A DNA stretch of 64,000 nt from Ensifer sp. LC163 (GCF_001695855.1 NZ_MBSS01000023.1:1-64000); one strand, 5' to 3'; positions 1-8,485 are shown, numbered from the stretch's first letter. Translations and numbers: made by a program. The notes: generated from the letters alone by a model not told the origin.

Positions 1-111
1 GGCCACCAGCACATGCACGTCGCCGCCGATTTTACTCGCCGCCGTCAGCGCCTTTGCCGTCTGGTCGGAAAGGTGGCTGCCGTCGTGATCAGCCAGAAGC
101 AGAATAGCCAT
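1..111 (-). CDS. etfA: Electron transfer flavoprotein alpha subunit, N-terminal part (window edge)
   Basis: Only the first 37 codons are in the window; the gene runs off the left edge. The visible protein starts MAILLLADHDGSHLSDQTAK and continues into a GGDVHVLVA strand, the usual start of EtfA, the FAD-binding subunit that pairs with EtfB to pass electrons from acyl-CoA and other dehydrogenases to the ubiquinone pool. It lies downstream of etfB on the same strand, separated by about 148 bases that hold a palindromic repeat. Identity rests on the N-terminus and on the etfB neighbour. Confidence 0.88.
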   Translation of the reverse strand, partial: MAILLLADHDGSHLSDQTAKALTAASKIGGDVHVLVA

Positions 112-140
112 GGTTTTGTTCTCCAAAATTGTTGGTTCCT

Positions 141-258
141 GAATCCGTCAGGCCCTGCCGAAAACGGTGAGGCGCGAGAACCGGCGCGCAGCGTACTGAA
201 CGTACGTGAGCACCGGAAGCGCAGCGACACGCCGTTTGCTGGCGGGCCTCACGGATTC
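141..258. repeat. RIME-like rhizobial palindromic intergenic element
   Basis: The outer arms at 141-154 and 245-258 are inverted repeats matching at 13 of 14 positions (GAATCCGTCAGGCC against GGCCTCACGGATTC). Inside lies a second dyad around GTAC..GTAC near 190-205, with GC-rich flanks (GAACCGG / CACCGG). The size (118 bp) and the double-palindrome layout resemble the RIME-type elements of rhizobia. It sits between etfB and etfA, so it would be transcribed as a structured spacer if the two genes share an mRNA. The family name is from memory; the palindrome is seen directly. Confidence 0.6.
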
Positions 259-259
259 C

Positions 260-1009
260 TCAAAGCACGCCGGCTTCGACTTTAAGCTTTTCGACCAGTT
301 CGGCCACCGACTTGACCTTGATGCCGGCCTTGCGGCCTTCCGGCTCCTCGGTCTTCAGCACCTTCAGCCGCGCCGTCGTGTCGACGCCGAAATCGGCCGG
401 CGTGTGTCTGTCGAGCGGCTTCTTCTTCGCCTTCATGATGTTGGGCAGCGAGGCGTAACGCGGCTCGTTCAGCCGCAGGTCGGTGGTCACCACCGCCGGC
501 AGCGTGATGGCGATCGTCTGCAGACCGCCATCAACTTCGCGCGTCACGGTTGCCTTGCCATCGCCGATCTCGACCTTGGAGGCAAACGTCCCTTGCGCCC
601 AGCCCAAGAGCGCCGACAGCATCTGGCCGGTCTGGTTGCTGTCGTCATCGATCGCCTGCTTGCCGACGATGATCAGCCCCGGCCGTTCGGCCTCGGCCAC
701 GTGCCTGACGATCTTGGCGACGGCGAGCGGCTCGACCGGGTCGTCGGTCTCGACCAGGATGGCGCGGTCGGCACCCATCGCCAGCGCCGTCCTCAGCGTC
801 TCTTCGGCCTTACCAGGACCGACCGACACGACGACGACCTCGTCGGCCTTGCCGGCTTCCTTCAGCCGCAGCGCCTCTTCCACCGAGATCTCGTCGAACG
901 GGTTCATCGACATCTTCACATTGGCCAGCTCGACACCCGAGCCGTCCGCCTTCACCCGGATCTTGACGTTGTAGTCAACCACCCGCTTGACCGTCACAAG
1001 TATTTTCAA
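260..1009 (-). CDS. etfB: Electron transfer flavoprotein beta subunit
   Basis: The 249-residue product opens [18 protein letters not shown] and has the EtfB features: [16 protein letters not shown] near residues 37-52, the AMP-binding stretch [13 protein letters not shown] near 90, and [14 protein letters not shown] near 120. EtfB binds AMP and forms the soluble heterodimer with EtfA. The chosen start is the TTG at 1009, because AAGGAG at 1019-1024 lies nine bases upstream and the family starts MKILV. A second in-frame TTG at 1018 abuts the Shine-Dalgarno and is unlikely. The length matches the family. etfA follows downstream. Confidence 0.95.
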   Translation of the reverse strand: MKILVTVKRVVDYNVKIRVKADGSGVELANVKMSMNPFDEISVEEALRLKEAGKADEVVVVSVGPGKAEETLRTALAMGADRAILVETDDPVEPLAVAKIVRHVAEAERPGLIIVGKQAIDDDSNQTGQMLSALLGWAQGTFASKVEIGDGKATVTREVDGGLQTIAITLPAVVTTDLRLNEPRYASLPNIMKAKKKPLDRHTPADFGVDTTARLKVLKTEEPEGRKAGIKVKSVAELVEKLKVEAGVL

Positions 1010-1018
1010 TCTATGCAA

Positions 1019-1024
1019 CTCCTT
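1019..1024 (-). promoter_or_regulatory. Ribosome-binding site that fixes the TTG start of etfB
   Basis: AAGGAG on the minus strand, nine bases before the TTG at 1009. Spacing to the upstream TTG at 1018 would be zero, so this site favours the shorter protein. Confidence 0.7.
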
Positions 1025-1111
1025 GATGTTGCTCAGCTCTCACAGGCTGGCGGTCCATAAATCGAACCGCGAACCCGCTCCATCTTCTTGTTTTCACGTA
1101 TTTCCGGACCG

Positions 1112-1129
1112 AAAGCCGCTTCGGGCTTT
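1112..1129 (-). terminator. Candidate terminator hairpin after the aspartase gene
   Basis: AAAGCC and GGCTTT form a 6-bp stem with a 6-base loop, beginning about 24 bases after the stop of the aspartase gene. There is no clear T-run, so efficiency is uncertain. Confidence 0.35.
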
Positions 1130-1152
1130 TGCTCTAGGTGGCCGCGCGACTG

Positions 1153-2559
1153 TCATTGGCGTGCGACGGCGGTGAAGACATCGAGGCAGCTCCGCTTCAA
1201 CTCGTCGAAATCTTCCTGTGTCATCAGCCCAAGATCGGAGACCGTTTGCGCTATCGTGCGGCCACTTTTCCCGGCTATCGCTGCGACCCTCGCGGCACTC
1301 TCGTAGCCGATGCGCGGCACCAGGGCAGTGGCCAGCATCAGGCTGTTGCTCACCAGCTCGTGGCAACGCTCCACATCCGCCTCGATCCCTTCGACGCAAC
1401 GCTCCGACAGCACGGTGATCGCTCTGGCCAGGATGCGGATCGACTGCAGCACATTGAACAGCATCACAGGTTCCATGGCGTTGAGTTGGAGCTGCCCTGC
1501 TTCGGCGGCGAACGTCACCGTCAGATCATTGCCGATCACCTGATAGGCGACCTGATTGACGACCTCAGGAATGACCGGATTGACCTTTCCAGGCATGATC
1601 GAAGATCCGGGCTGCACGGCCGGCAGCTTGATTTCCCCGAACCCGGCACGCGGCCCGCTGCTCAGCAGCCGCAGGTCGTTGGCAATCTTCGAAAGCTTCA
1701 CCGCAATGCGCTTCAGCACGCCCGAGAACGTCACGAATGCGCCGAGGTCCGAGGTGGCCTCGATCAAATCCTTGGCAAGTACCAGCCGCTCGCCACTGAT
1801 CTGCGAAAGATGAGTGACGGCGACCGGCCCATAGCCCGCCGGCGTGTTGATGCCCGTTCCGATTGCAGTGCCGCCCAGGTTCAGCTCTCTCAACAGCTCA
1901 CTGAGCTGGTAAATCCGCTCGATATCCTCTTCCACGGTCACCGCGAACGCGGCAAATTCCATGCCGAGCGTCATCGGCACCGCGTCCTGCAGTTGGGTAC
2001 GCCCGACTTTGGCGATGGTGGCGAACTCGCGCGCCTTGTCCAAAAAGGCGACACGCAGGCGTTCCTGAGCCCGCGTGAGCGCGCCACATTGGCTGAGGAC
2101 GGCAAGGCGCATCGCCGTCGGATAGACATCGTTGGTCGACTGCGAGCGATTGACGTGGTCGTTCGGATGCAGATGCTGGTAGTCGCCCGGCGCATAGCCG
2201 GAGTTCTTTAGGGCGACGTTGGCGATCACCTCGTTGGCGTTCATGTTCGTCGACGTCCCTGCTCCGCCCTGGATCATGTCAACGACGAAAGACTGATGGT
2301 GCTGTCCGGCGATGATCTCGTCGCAGGCGGCGACAATGGCCGCGGAGACATCCGCGTCGAGGGCACCACATTCCGCATTGGCAAGGGCGCAGGCCTTCTT
2401 CACCTGCGCGAGAGCCACCACGAGTTCCGGGAAGTGGCTGAGCGGCACATCCGTGATCGAAAAATTGGCAACGGCGCGCGCGGTCTGGATGCCGTAAAGG
2501 CTTGCGGCGGGCAGCACGATCTCGCCGAGAAAGTCGCGCTCGGTTCTGCAGGGTTCCAC
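1153..2559 (-). CDS. aspA: Aspartate ammonia-lyase (aspartase)
   Basis: This 468-residue protein belongs to the fumarase/aspartase superfamily and interconverts L-aspartate with fumarate and ammonia in the cytoplasm. The three conserved regions are present: GGAGTSTNMNANEVIAN, HPNDHVNRSQSTNDVYPT and the lyase signature GSSIMPGKVNP, whose serine lies on the catalytic loop. GTAIGTGINTP and the C-terminal region also read as aspartase rather than fumarase. Length is close to the usual 470-480. The start is a GTG at 2559, about 19 bases after the stop of the upstream cupin gene, so the two are probably co-transcribed. Argininosuccinate lyase is excluded by these motifs; a class II fumarase is less likely. 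Confidence 0.9.
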   Translation of the reverse strand: MEPCRTERDFLGEIVLPAASLYGIQTARAVANFSITDVPLSHFPELVVALAQVKKACALANAECGALDADVSAAIVAACDEIIAGQHHQSFVVDMIQGGAGTSTNMNANEVIANVALKNSGYAPGDYQHLHPNDHVNRSQSTNDVYPTAMRLAVLSQCGALTRAQERLRVAFLDKAREFATIAKVGRTQLQDAVPMTLGMEFAAFAVTVEEDIERIYQLSELLRELNLGGTAIGTGINTPAGYGPVAVTHLSQISGERLVLAKDLIEATSDLGAFVTFSGVLKRIAVKLSKIANDLRLLSSGPRAGFGEIKLPAVQPGSSIMPGKVNPVIPEVVNQVAYQVIGNDLTVTFAAEAGQLQLNAMEPVMLFNVLQSIRILARAITVLSERCVEGIEADVERCHELVSNSLMLATALVPRIGYESAARVAAIAGKSGRTIAQTVSDLGLMTQEDFDELKRSCLDVFTAVARQ

Positions 2560-2577
2560 GATTTCCAGGCTTTCCAG

Positions 2578-2949
2578 TTAAATGTCGCGCGTCGCGGCGA
2601 CGTAGCTCTTGCTGATCCGGTCGGTCACGATCGTCCACAGGACAGGCGTGCCCTTGGCGATGATCCAGCTGTCACCGGGGCCGTAGGAGATCGTGTGGCC
2701 GGTTGTCTCGTCGGTCAGCTCCAGCCGTCCCGACAGCAGCGTCGCATGTTCGTGGAACGCATAGACGGCGCGATATTGCCCGCGCGTTGCGACAAAGACA
2801 CCGCCGAAAACCTCACTCTGCGGCGAACCCAGATCGAAACGGCCTGCGACGCGAACGTCGCCCTCGATCGTCACCGCACCAATGTCCTCCGGCTTCCCCC
2901 AGTCGGCGAGCCCGCACTCCTCGTTAACCGGCCTATACAACTTCATCAT
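2578..2949 (-). CDS. Cupin-domain protein, DUF861/EutQ-like
   Basis: A small single-domain cupin of 123 residues. The first cupin motif is visible as YRAVYAFHEHATLLSGRLELTDE, with two histidines and a glutamate that would bind a metal, and the second as GPGDSWIIAKGTPVLW. The pattern matches the Cupin_3 (DUF861) branch, which includes ureidoglycine aminohydrolase and EutQ-like proteins. It is the first gene of a likely two-gene unit with aspA, so a role in amino-acid or nitrogen metabolism is plausible, but no substrate can be assigned. AGGAAAA upstream of the tandem ATG codons supports the start. The region upstream carries a 15-bp palindrome. Confidence 0.75.
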   Translation of the reverse strand: MMKLYRPVNEECGLADWGKPEDIGAVTIEGDVRVAGRFDLGSPQSEVFGGVFVATRGQYRAVYAFHEHATLLSGRLELTDETTGHTISYGPGDSWIIAKGTPVLWTIVTDRISKSYVAATRDI

Positions 2950-3341
2950 GCGGTTTTCCTATTTTTGAAGCCTTGGTGGCAGGCGAAGCAGTGGGGCGGC
3001 GGCGATCGCCCCACGCCACCATCCTGGCATTCGATGACGGCGCATCGTGTTCGGCCAGGCAAGTCCGGGCACAGGTCGCTTTGCAGCCCTTTCGTAATCT
3101 CGTGCCTCTTAGTCTTAGGTCGAACGCGGCGTCAGAAAACAACAGTTTTCTTTTTCCCGGCTTAGGACACTCCTAAACAGCGCGACGCTCCATTCGAATA
3201 CTTCATGCGATCTTTGAGCATAGACCGAGGGCATCGGCTGGTTTGGCTGGAATGGGTCGTGGGACCAATTGCACAAAGACTTGCATTCGCCCAACTCGAC
3301 GCGGCAGGGCTCGGCGGCAGCGCCGAAGGTGAGAGCCGGAG
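2950..3341. other. Intergenic region upstream of the cupin-aspA unit
   Basis: About 390 bases with no supported gene. It holds the palindrome described at 3162-3176 and an AT-rich hairpin (GAAAAC..GTTTTC) near 3134-3149. Short open frames here have no recognisable content. Confidence 0.5.
3162..3176. promoter_or_regulatory. Palindromic operator candidate
   Basis: TTAGGACACTCCTAA is a perfect inverted repeat with 6-bp arms and a 3-base spacer. It lies about 215 bases before the cupin-aspA unit. No regulator gene is adjacent, so the binding protein is unknown. Confidence 0.35.
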
Positions 3342-4346
3342 CTATCGTTTCACCGTGATGACGACCTTGCCTTTTGCGCGTCCCGTCTCGACGTAGGCCA
3401 AGGCATCGCCAGTCTTTTCAAAGGGGAAAACCTTGTCGACGACCGGGCGGATCACGCCCGCTTCAATCAGGGAAGCGATCTCGCTCAACTGTTGACCCTG
3501 CGCTTTCATGAACAGGAATGAATAGCGAATGCCGAGGCTTTTTGCTTTTTTCCGCACACCACGGCTCAGCAGGCTCATCACCAGTCTCAGGAACAGGTTC
3601 AACCCAAGCTCCTTGGCGAATTCGGGGTCGGGCGGACCCGAAATCGAGATGACCAGGCCGCCTGGTTTCAGCACGCCAAGAGACTTTTCGAGCGTCTTGT
3701 TGTCCTGGCTGTTGATGACGAGATCATAGCCGGAAAGGATCTTCTCGAAATCCTGCGTTTTGTAGTCGATAACCACATCGGCGCCGAGGCTTTTTACCAG
3801 CTCGGCATTTCTTGCGCTCGTCGTCGTCGCAACCGTCGCGCCGAGGTGTTTCGCAAGCTGGATCGCAAAGGTCCCGACACCGCCGGATCCGGCCTGAATG
3901 AAGACTTTCTGGCCGGGTTTCAGCCTGCCGACTTCCACCAGCGCCTGCCAAGCAGTCAGCCCCACCAACGGGATGGAGGCGGCCTCTTCCATGCTGAGGT
4001 TCTTGGGCTTCAGCGCCACGTCCGCTTCATTGATGGCAATGAACTCAGCGAATGTTCCCACTCGATGATCGCGCGGCCGCGCATAGACTTCGTCGCCTAC
4101 CTTGAACCACCGAACTTTCGGACCGATCCGAATGACGGTCCCTGCAATATCGTGACCCAGGACAAACGGTGGGCGATACGGCAGAATAAGCTTGAATTCC
4201 CCGTCCCTGACCTTGGAATCCAGCAGGTTCACGGCGGTAGCGTGAATCTCAACCAGGACATCCCCGTCCCGCAACGCCGGCTCTGGCATATCGGCCAAAC
4301 GCAAAGCGCCCTTCTTCTTGTATTTATCGACAACGAATGCCTTCAC
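3342..4346 (-). CDS. NADP-dependent alcohol dehydrogenase/quinone oxidoreductase (MDR family)
   Basis: This 334-residue medium-chain dehydrogenase/reductase has an N-terminal GroES-like domain (VLGHDIAGTVIRIGPKVRWFKVGDEVYA) and a Rossmann domain with the nucleotide loop IQAGSGGVGTFAIQLAKHLGA. It lacks the structural-zinc cysteine cluster, as in quinone oxidoreductase-like members that reduce quinones or enones with NADPH. The start is the GTG at 4346 with TTGGAGAAA just upstream; a longer frame would run into the neighbouring hydrolase gene. It follows the hydrolase by 34 bases and is divergent from a TetR regulator, so the pair is probably a TetR-controlled unit. The substrate is unknown. 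Confidence 0.87.
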   Translation of the reverse strand: MKAFVVDKYKKKGALRLADMPEPALRDGDVLVEIHATAVNLLDSKVRDGEFKLILPYRPPFVLGHDIAGTVIRIGPKVRWFKVGDEVYARPRDHRVGTFAEFIAINEADVALKPKNLSMEEAASIPLVGLTAWQALVEVGRLKPGQKVFIQAGSGGVGTFAIQLAKHLGATVATTTSARNAELVKSLGADVVIDYKTQDFEKILSGYDLVINSQDNKTLEKSLGVLKPGGLVISISGPPDPEFAKELGLNLFLRLVMSLLSRGVRKKAKSLGIRYSFLFMKAQGQQLSEIASLIEAGVIRPVVDKVFPFEKTGDALAYVETGRAKGKVVITVKR

Positions 4347-4380
4347 GGCGTTTTCTCCAATTTGTATTTCTGTGGCGGCC

Positions 4381-5244
4381 TCAGGCATCGAGGAAGGACA
4401 GGGCCTTCGGCACGAAGTCGGCGTAATTCTGGAAAATCCCGCCATGCCCAGCATCGTCGTAGAGCACCAGTTGCGAGCCCGGGATGCGGCGGGCCATATC
4501 GGCGCTGTGCGCGGTCGGCACCATGATGTCATTGTCGCCATTCGCGATCAGGACAGGAATTCGGATGCTGCCGAGATCTTGAGGCGCCTGCTGTCCCCAG
4601 GCCTTGATCGCCTTGAGCTGCCGCAGGAAGGCACCGGGCGTGGGTCCTTTGTCGCGATCTGCCTTGCGCTCCTTCAGCCTTTCCAGAAAGGCCTTCGCGG
4701 CTCGGCGACCATTGGCCGTTGACGTGAAAAACAGGTAGAATTTTGGGTCTCGCAGCGTCAGCAAACCCTTGATCATCAAAGGCCAGGACACCTGCCCCAC
4801 CTTGTCGATACCTTTGCCGCCCGCTGGGCCTGTGCCGGTCAGAATGAGTTTGCGCACCAGGTCCGGTGCTTTCAGCGCGATATCCTGCGCCACAAATCCC
4901 CCCAGCGAAAAGCCGAGCAGATCGACCTTTTCGAAGCCTAGTGCGCGGATCAGGGCGATCGCATCCCGCGCCATTTCGTCGATGGTGACAGGCGCTTTTC
5001 CACCTGACGCACCGATACCGCGATAGTTGGTGGCGATCACACGATGCTTGCTGGCGAGGCCATCGACAATCCGCGGGTCGAAATTGTCCAGAACCGCGCC
5101 CCAGTGGTTGAGAAGGATGAGCGGAACGCCGGTCCGGGGGCCGAGGTCGCGATAGGCAAAAGTAGTCCCCCCAACGCTGATCGAGAAATTCGGCGCATCT
5201 AGGTAGCGCGCACCCGATCCGAGATAGCGGACAGAACTGGTCAT
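4381..5244 (-). CDS. Alpha/beta-fold hydrolase
   Basis: A 287-residue alpha/beta hydrolase with a complete catalytic triad: nucleophile elbow LLGFSLGGFVAQ, acidic residue in IANGDNDIMVPT, and histidine in YDDAGHGGIFQN near the C-terminus. The oxyanion strand LILLNHWGAVLDNFDP is typical. There is no signal peptide, so it is cytoplasmic. Family members include esterases and haloperoxidase-like hydrolases; the substrate cannot be read. The ATG at 5244 was chosen because TTGGAGAAAACC precedes it; an upstream TTG overlaps that ribosome-binding site. It is first in a two-gene unit with the oxidoreductase and divergent from tetR. Confidence 0.85.
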   Translation of the reverse strand: MTSSVRYLGSGARYLDAPNFSISVGGTTFAYRDLGPRTGVPLILLNHWGAVLDNFDPRIVDGLASKHRVIATNYRGIGASGGKAPVTIDEMARDAIALIRALGFEKVDLLGFSLGGFVAQDIALKAPDLVRKLILTGTGPAGGKGIDKVGQVSWPLMIKGLLTLRDPKFYLFFTSTANGRRAAKAFLERLKERKADRDKGPTPGAFLRQLKAIKAWGQQAPQDLGSIRIPVLIANGDNDIMVPTAHSADMARRIPGSQLVLYDDAGHGGIFQNYADFVPKALSFLDA

Positions 5245-5548
5245 GGTTTTCTCCAATATATGGGCCGGACGGCGGTCTCACGTCCGGGGGGCCGGTCGGC
5301 CGGATGCGCCTTCGGTACGGGCTTTGTCTTTGCCTCTTCGCTGCGGGCCGGCGGATGGCGCGGCCCGTGAAGGGCAATGCGGTTCCCACCTGTCAAAATT
5401 ATTGATGACGTTTATCATCATTAATGTTAGATGATGCTCGTAATCAAAAATGTCAAGCGGATTTTTTGCTGGTTCGAGGACGCGCGACCGTCTTAATGGC
5501 CAGAAGTTACATCGCAGGTCGTTCCTGCCAAAGATGGAGTGAGCAGAC
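5245..5548. other. Divergent promoter region between the hydrolase unit and tetR
   Basis: About 300 bases, AT-rich in its centre compared with the surroundings. It contains the dyad at 5403-5420 and a minus-strand TTGACA at 5451-5456 with a poor -10 (CATCTA, 17-base spacing). No gene is supported inside it. Confidence 0.5.
5403..5420. promoter_or_regulatory. Putative TetR operator
   Basis: TGATGACGTTTATCATCA has perfect 6-bp arms around a 6-base spacer and lies between the divergent hydrolase and tetR genes. Further TGATG/CATCA half-sites follow at about 5416-5436. TetR proteins usually bind such dyads in their own divergent promoter; binding here is inferred. Confidence 0.45.
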
Positions 5549-6157
5549 ATGAAGGTGACGCGAGACAAGATGGAGGAGAACCGCCAACAGGTCATAGAGA
5601 CGGCGGCGCGTCTGCTGCGCGAGTGCGGTTACGACGGGATCGGCCTCGCCGACATCATGAAAAACGCCGGACTGACCCATGGCGGCTTTTATCGAAACTT
5701 CGCTTCGAAGGATGATCTGGTGATCAAGGCCAGCGAACGTGCGATCGCGGACACGCAGGCGGTGCTGGAGGATGCGCTAGCCCAAACGCCGCAAGATCCA
5801 TTTCGCGCGTTGATCGAGGTCTATGTCTCATCGGCACATCGCGACGGCACCGGCTCGGGATGCATTCTGCCAGCACTGGCCGCAGACGCTGCACGGCGCA
5901 ACGACCCCGCTCTCCGCGCCGCCTTCACGTCCGCTATCCAATATTACGTTGAGCAGATCGCAAAACTTTCGTCCGCCAGCCCGGCGAACAGCCGTCACAG
6001 ACATCCCGCCGCCATCCTTTCGGAAATGGTTGGGGCGATCATTTTGTCACGGGTGATTTCGGATACCCATCTGCGGGATTCGTTGCTCTCTGCGGTGGTG
6101 ACAGATTTGGTTGAGAGCGAAGGAAGTCATACTGCTTCGCAACTGGAGCGGGCGTGA
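5549..6157 (+). CDS. TetR family transcriptional regulator
   Basis: The 202-residue protein has a TetR N-terminal helix-turn-helix at about residues 10-55 (VIETAARLLRECGYDGIGLADIMKNAGLTHGGFYRNFASKDDL), followed by a helical ligand-binding domain with a cysteine in GSGCILPALAADAARR. The C-terminal half resembles the TetR members next to oxidoreductase or hydrolase genes. It is divergent from the alpha/beta hydrolase and oxidoreductase pair and most likely represses them and itself through the dyad in between. The inducer is unknown. The chosen ATG starts MKVTRDKMEEN. Confidence 0.88.
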   Translation: MKVTRDKMEENRQQVIETAARLLRECGYDGIGLADIMKNAGLTHGGFYRNFASKDDLVIKASERAIADTQAVLEDALAQTPQDPFRALIEVYVSSAHRDGTGSGCILPALAADAARRNDPALRAAFTSAIQYYVEQIAKLSSASPANSRHRHPAAILSEMVGAIILSRVISDTHLRDSLLSAVVTDLVESEGSHTASQLERA

Positions 6158-6212
6158 GCAGAAGGACCGCGGATAAGGCGGGGCTGGGTCGCCTTGTTCG
6201 CGGATCGCAATC

Positions 6213-6232
6213 TTTCATCCGGCTGGATGAAA
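6213..6232. terminator. Bidirectional terminator hairpin between convergent genes
   Basis: TTTCATCC and GGATGAAA form a perfect 8-bp stem around GGCT, between the stops of tetR (+) and the DUF1254 gene (-). The AAA/TTT ends give short U-tracts in both directions. Confidence 0.5.
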
Positions 6233-6248
6233 AGCTCAGTGTGTAGTA

Positions 6249-7691
6249 TCAGCTGACCTTTCTCACCGACGGTATCGTCCAGGACCCGTCAATGATGGAG
6301 GGATTGCCCTCGTTGGGCCAATAAAGGCGCATCATGAGGATAAATTTTCCTTCGGGCGCCGGCAGCCAGTTTGACTCCTTGTCCGCTCCCGGCGACTCGT
6401 GCTGGATGAACAGGTCGATCGAGCCATCCGGATTGGCCTTGAGCGGTTGCCGTGCGCTGATCGAGTAGCGGTTCAGCGGATTGTCGACAAAGAAGTACCC
6501 CGCATCATACATGGTCAATGACCAGAAACCGGCAACCGGCGGAGTGAGGTCTTTCTTGAACGTCAGTACGTATTTTTCGGAGCCGTTATACGCCCGCTTG
6601 ATCACCCCGCTGTCGGACTTCATCGACGTTGGGTAGATCGCATCCTGTGGCCGGTTTGCCCCGAGGCCGATCGCTGTGATCAAGGCACGCTGGATATAAT
6701 TGGTGCCATAGATACCGGCCTTTGTCGTGAAGCCCCAGCCATCGATGTCCTGAATGTCGCCGTCGCTGAATTTGAAATGCATCATGATGCGGGCAAAGCC
6801 GACCTGCGGGACGCGCTTCGCAAAAGCGGGATCAAACTTGCTCTTGTCGAAGTCCTGGCCAGGAACAATGCCCAGCTCGGCCAGCTTGGCGACCATCGGC
6901 GCATCCGCATCGGTCGGCGGATTACTTTTCAGGAGCTCGGCGAACAGGGTGAAGTATTCGACCGCGTCCATCTTGTTGACTTGCTCGCGAACGGCAGTCT
7001 TCATGTCGATTGCCGGATCGACCTTACCCTTGGGTGCCGTCCAGTCCTTGCCCCATGCGCTCAGGGGATAGAGCTTCACCTCATCCTGCAGCTTATGGAC
7101 TTCGGCGTAGTCCTCCGGGGTACCGGTGCAGTAGATGCGCCCGAGCAGCCAGACGATGCTCGTCGAAGACTTGTATTGCTTTACCCCCTCCGGCAGCGTG
7201 CCTTCCCAGCCGGGGCCGGTAACCACGAATGTCTGCGCCCCCGTGCCGGTGGTCCGCTTTCCGGGAACGTCGAACACTGTCGTCCAGCCATCCAGCATCG
7301 GAAACAGCGCATAGCGATCTTTCAGATCGGGCAGGCTCACCACCCATGGCTCGTCACCCACATCAAAGAATGCGGTCGTGTAGAGCGTATCGGCGTTGGG
7401 CGCCGTCACGTCCCGGAATTTGGCGTCCGGGTATTGGCGCAGCTTGATGACATGCCCCATCGGGCCCCGGGTTCCTTCCGGCTCGACGACGTTGGTGATC
7501 ACGCGTCTGGTGATCTCCATTGTCACGAGAGGATAGGCATAAATGTAGGCCTCGACCGCCAATGCGAATTCGTCGAGACCCTCGGGCAAGTCCGCGATCA
7601 GCCCATCAGCGGCGGTCGCCGGTGAACCGATTGAGCCCGCTGCCATCAGGCCGAGACCGGCCACCGTCAACTCACGTCGTGTAATATTCAT
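6249..7691 (-). CDS. DUF1254/DUF1214 domain exported protein
   Basis: The 480-residue protein begins with a Tat-type signal (MNITRRELTVAGLGLMAAG, cleavage near ATAADG). It then shows the DUF1254 region (AYIYAYPLVTMEITRR, then TAPNADTLYTTAFFDV) and a C-terminal DUF1214 region (GFWSLTMYDAGYFFVDNPLNRYSI, ending in a PAPEGKFILMMRLYWP stretch). These domain pairs are widespread in proteobacteria, are exported, and have no established activity. The start was chosen at 7691 because GGAGGA precedes it and it yields an intact signal; the open frame extends further upstream without one. It is followed upstream by other small exported proteins. Confidence 0.88.
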   Translation of the reverse strand: MNITRRELTVAGLGLMAAGSIGSPATAADGLIADLPEGLDEFALAVEAYIYAYPLVTMEITRRVITNVVEPEGTRGPMGHVIKLRQYPDAKFRDVTAPNADTLYTTAFFDVGDEPWVVSLPDLKDRYALFPMLDGWTTVFDVPGKRTTGTGAQTFVVTGPGWEGTLPEGVKQYKSSTSIVWLLGRIYCTGTPEDYAEVHKLQDEVKLYPLSAWGKDWTAPKGKVDPAIDMKTAVREQVNKMDAVEYFTLFAELLKSNPPTDADAPMVAKLAELGIVPGQDFDKSKFDPAFAKRVPQVGFARIMMHFKFSDGDIQDIDGWGFTTKAGIYGTNYIQRALITAIGLGANRPQDAIYPTSMKSDSGVIKRAYNGSEKYVLTFKKDLTPPVAGFWSLTMYDAGYFFVDNPLNRYSISARQPLKANPDGSIDLFIQHESPGADKESNWLPAPEGKFILMMRLYWPNEGNPSIIDGSWTIPSVRKVS

Positions 7692-7888
7692 GACTATTCC
7701 TCCAAAAAAATCCAATTTGTGATGAAATGCGACTGGCCCAGTCGATGTTGCCGACGACATAACGGCCGCCATAAGCTTGGTAATACCCCCCACCACAACG
7801 CCACACGATGGCGCGGTGATGCTGGTTCTGACGAAGCCGGCAGGGAACGCGCCACCCTGACTTCAAGATGAAAAACCAATCAGGCCTG

Positions 7889-8458
7889 CTATTTGACGAG
7901 CCCGAGATTGATCAGTTGAACCCGTCGGTTTTCCGCCGCTTTCGGGTTGGCTGGATCGAGCGGCCACTCCTCGCCCACACCAATCGAATACAAACGGTCT
8001 GGTTTGATCGCAAACGTGGTCGAAAGGGCCTCGGTTATGGCATTGGCGCGTTGCGCGCTGAGTTCGAGATTGTGGTTGGCGTCGCCCGTCGCGTTCGTGT
8101 GGCCGACGACGAGAAACTTATAGCGCCGCAGGTTGGGATGATGCAGCGCGTCGGCAATCAGGCCGACCGTGCGGTAGGACTTTGGTTCGATGGCGACGGA
8201 ATCGTTCTCGAATTCGATCTCGACGATCAGTTGCGACAGCTTGGAGAGTTTCTGCCAGTTCGGGAGGTTGGCGACACCTTTGCCCGCATTTGCCGATGCC
8301 TCTTCCACCAGAAGCGCGATGTCGATCGCGGGCGCCGCGCTTTCTATCCGTCCGAGCGTGCGCACGAGTTGCGTGTCGTTGAGCTCCTGTGCCAACGCCT
8401 GACCAGAGGACAGTGTGAGGCCGATCGTCAGCAAAGCGCTAAATCCAATGTTTTTCAT
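7889..8458 (-). CDS. OmpA-family exported protein
   Basis: The 189-residue protein has a signal peptide (MKNIGFSALLTIGLTLSSGQALA) and a C-terminal OmpA-like peptidoglycan-binding domain at about residues 80-185. Recognisable pieces are IEFENDSVAIEPKSYRTVGLIADAL, FLVVGHTNATGDANHNLELSAQRA and NRRVQLINLG. It has no beta-barrel, so it is probably periplasmic or tethered to the cell wall. GGAGACAAGG precedes the chosen ATG at 8458. It lies in a run of envelope genes with the Cys-rich protein just upstream on the same strand, 27 bases away. Confidence 0.87.
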   Translation of the reverse strand: MKNIGFSALLTIGLTLSSGQALAQELNDTQLVRTLGRIESAAPAIDIALLVEEASANAGKGVANLPNWQKLSKLSQLIVEIEFENDSVAIEPKSYRTVGLIADALHHPNLRRYKFLVVGHTNATGDANHNLELSAQRANAITEALSTTFAIKPDRLYSIGVGEEWPLDPANPKAAENRRVQLINLGLVK

Positions 8459-8485
8459 TGCCTTGTCTCCTGTTCCCAACACGGA

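Noticed and set aside
3134-3155. AT-rich GAAAAC..GTTTTC hairpin followed by T residues, as a plus-strand terminator
   Set aside because: No plus-strand gene ends nearby, so a terminator role has no partner.
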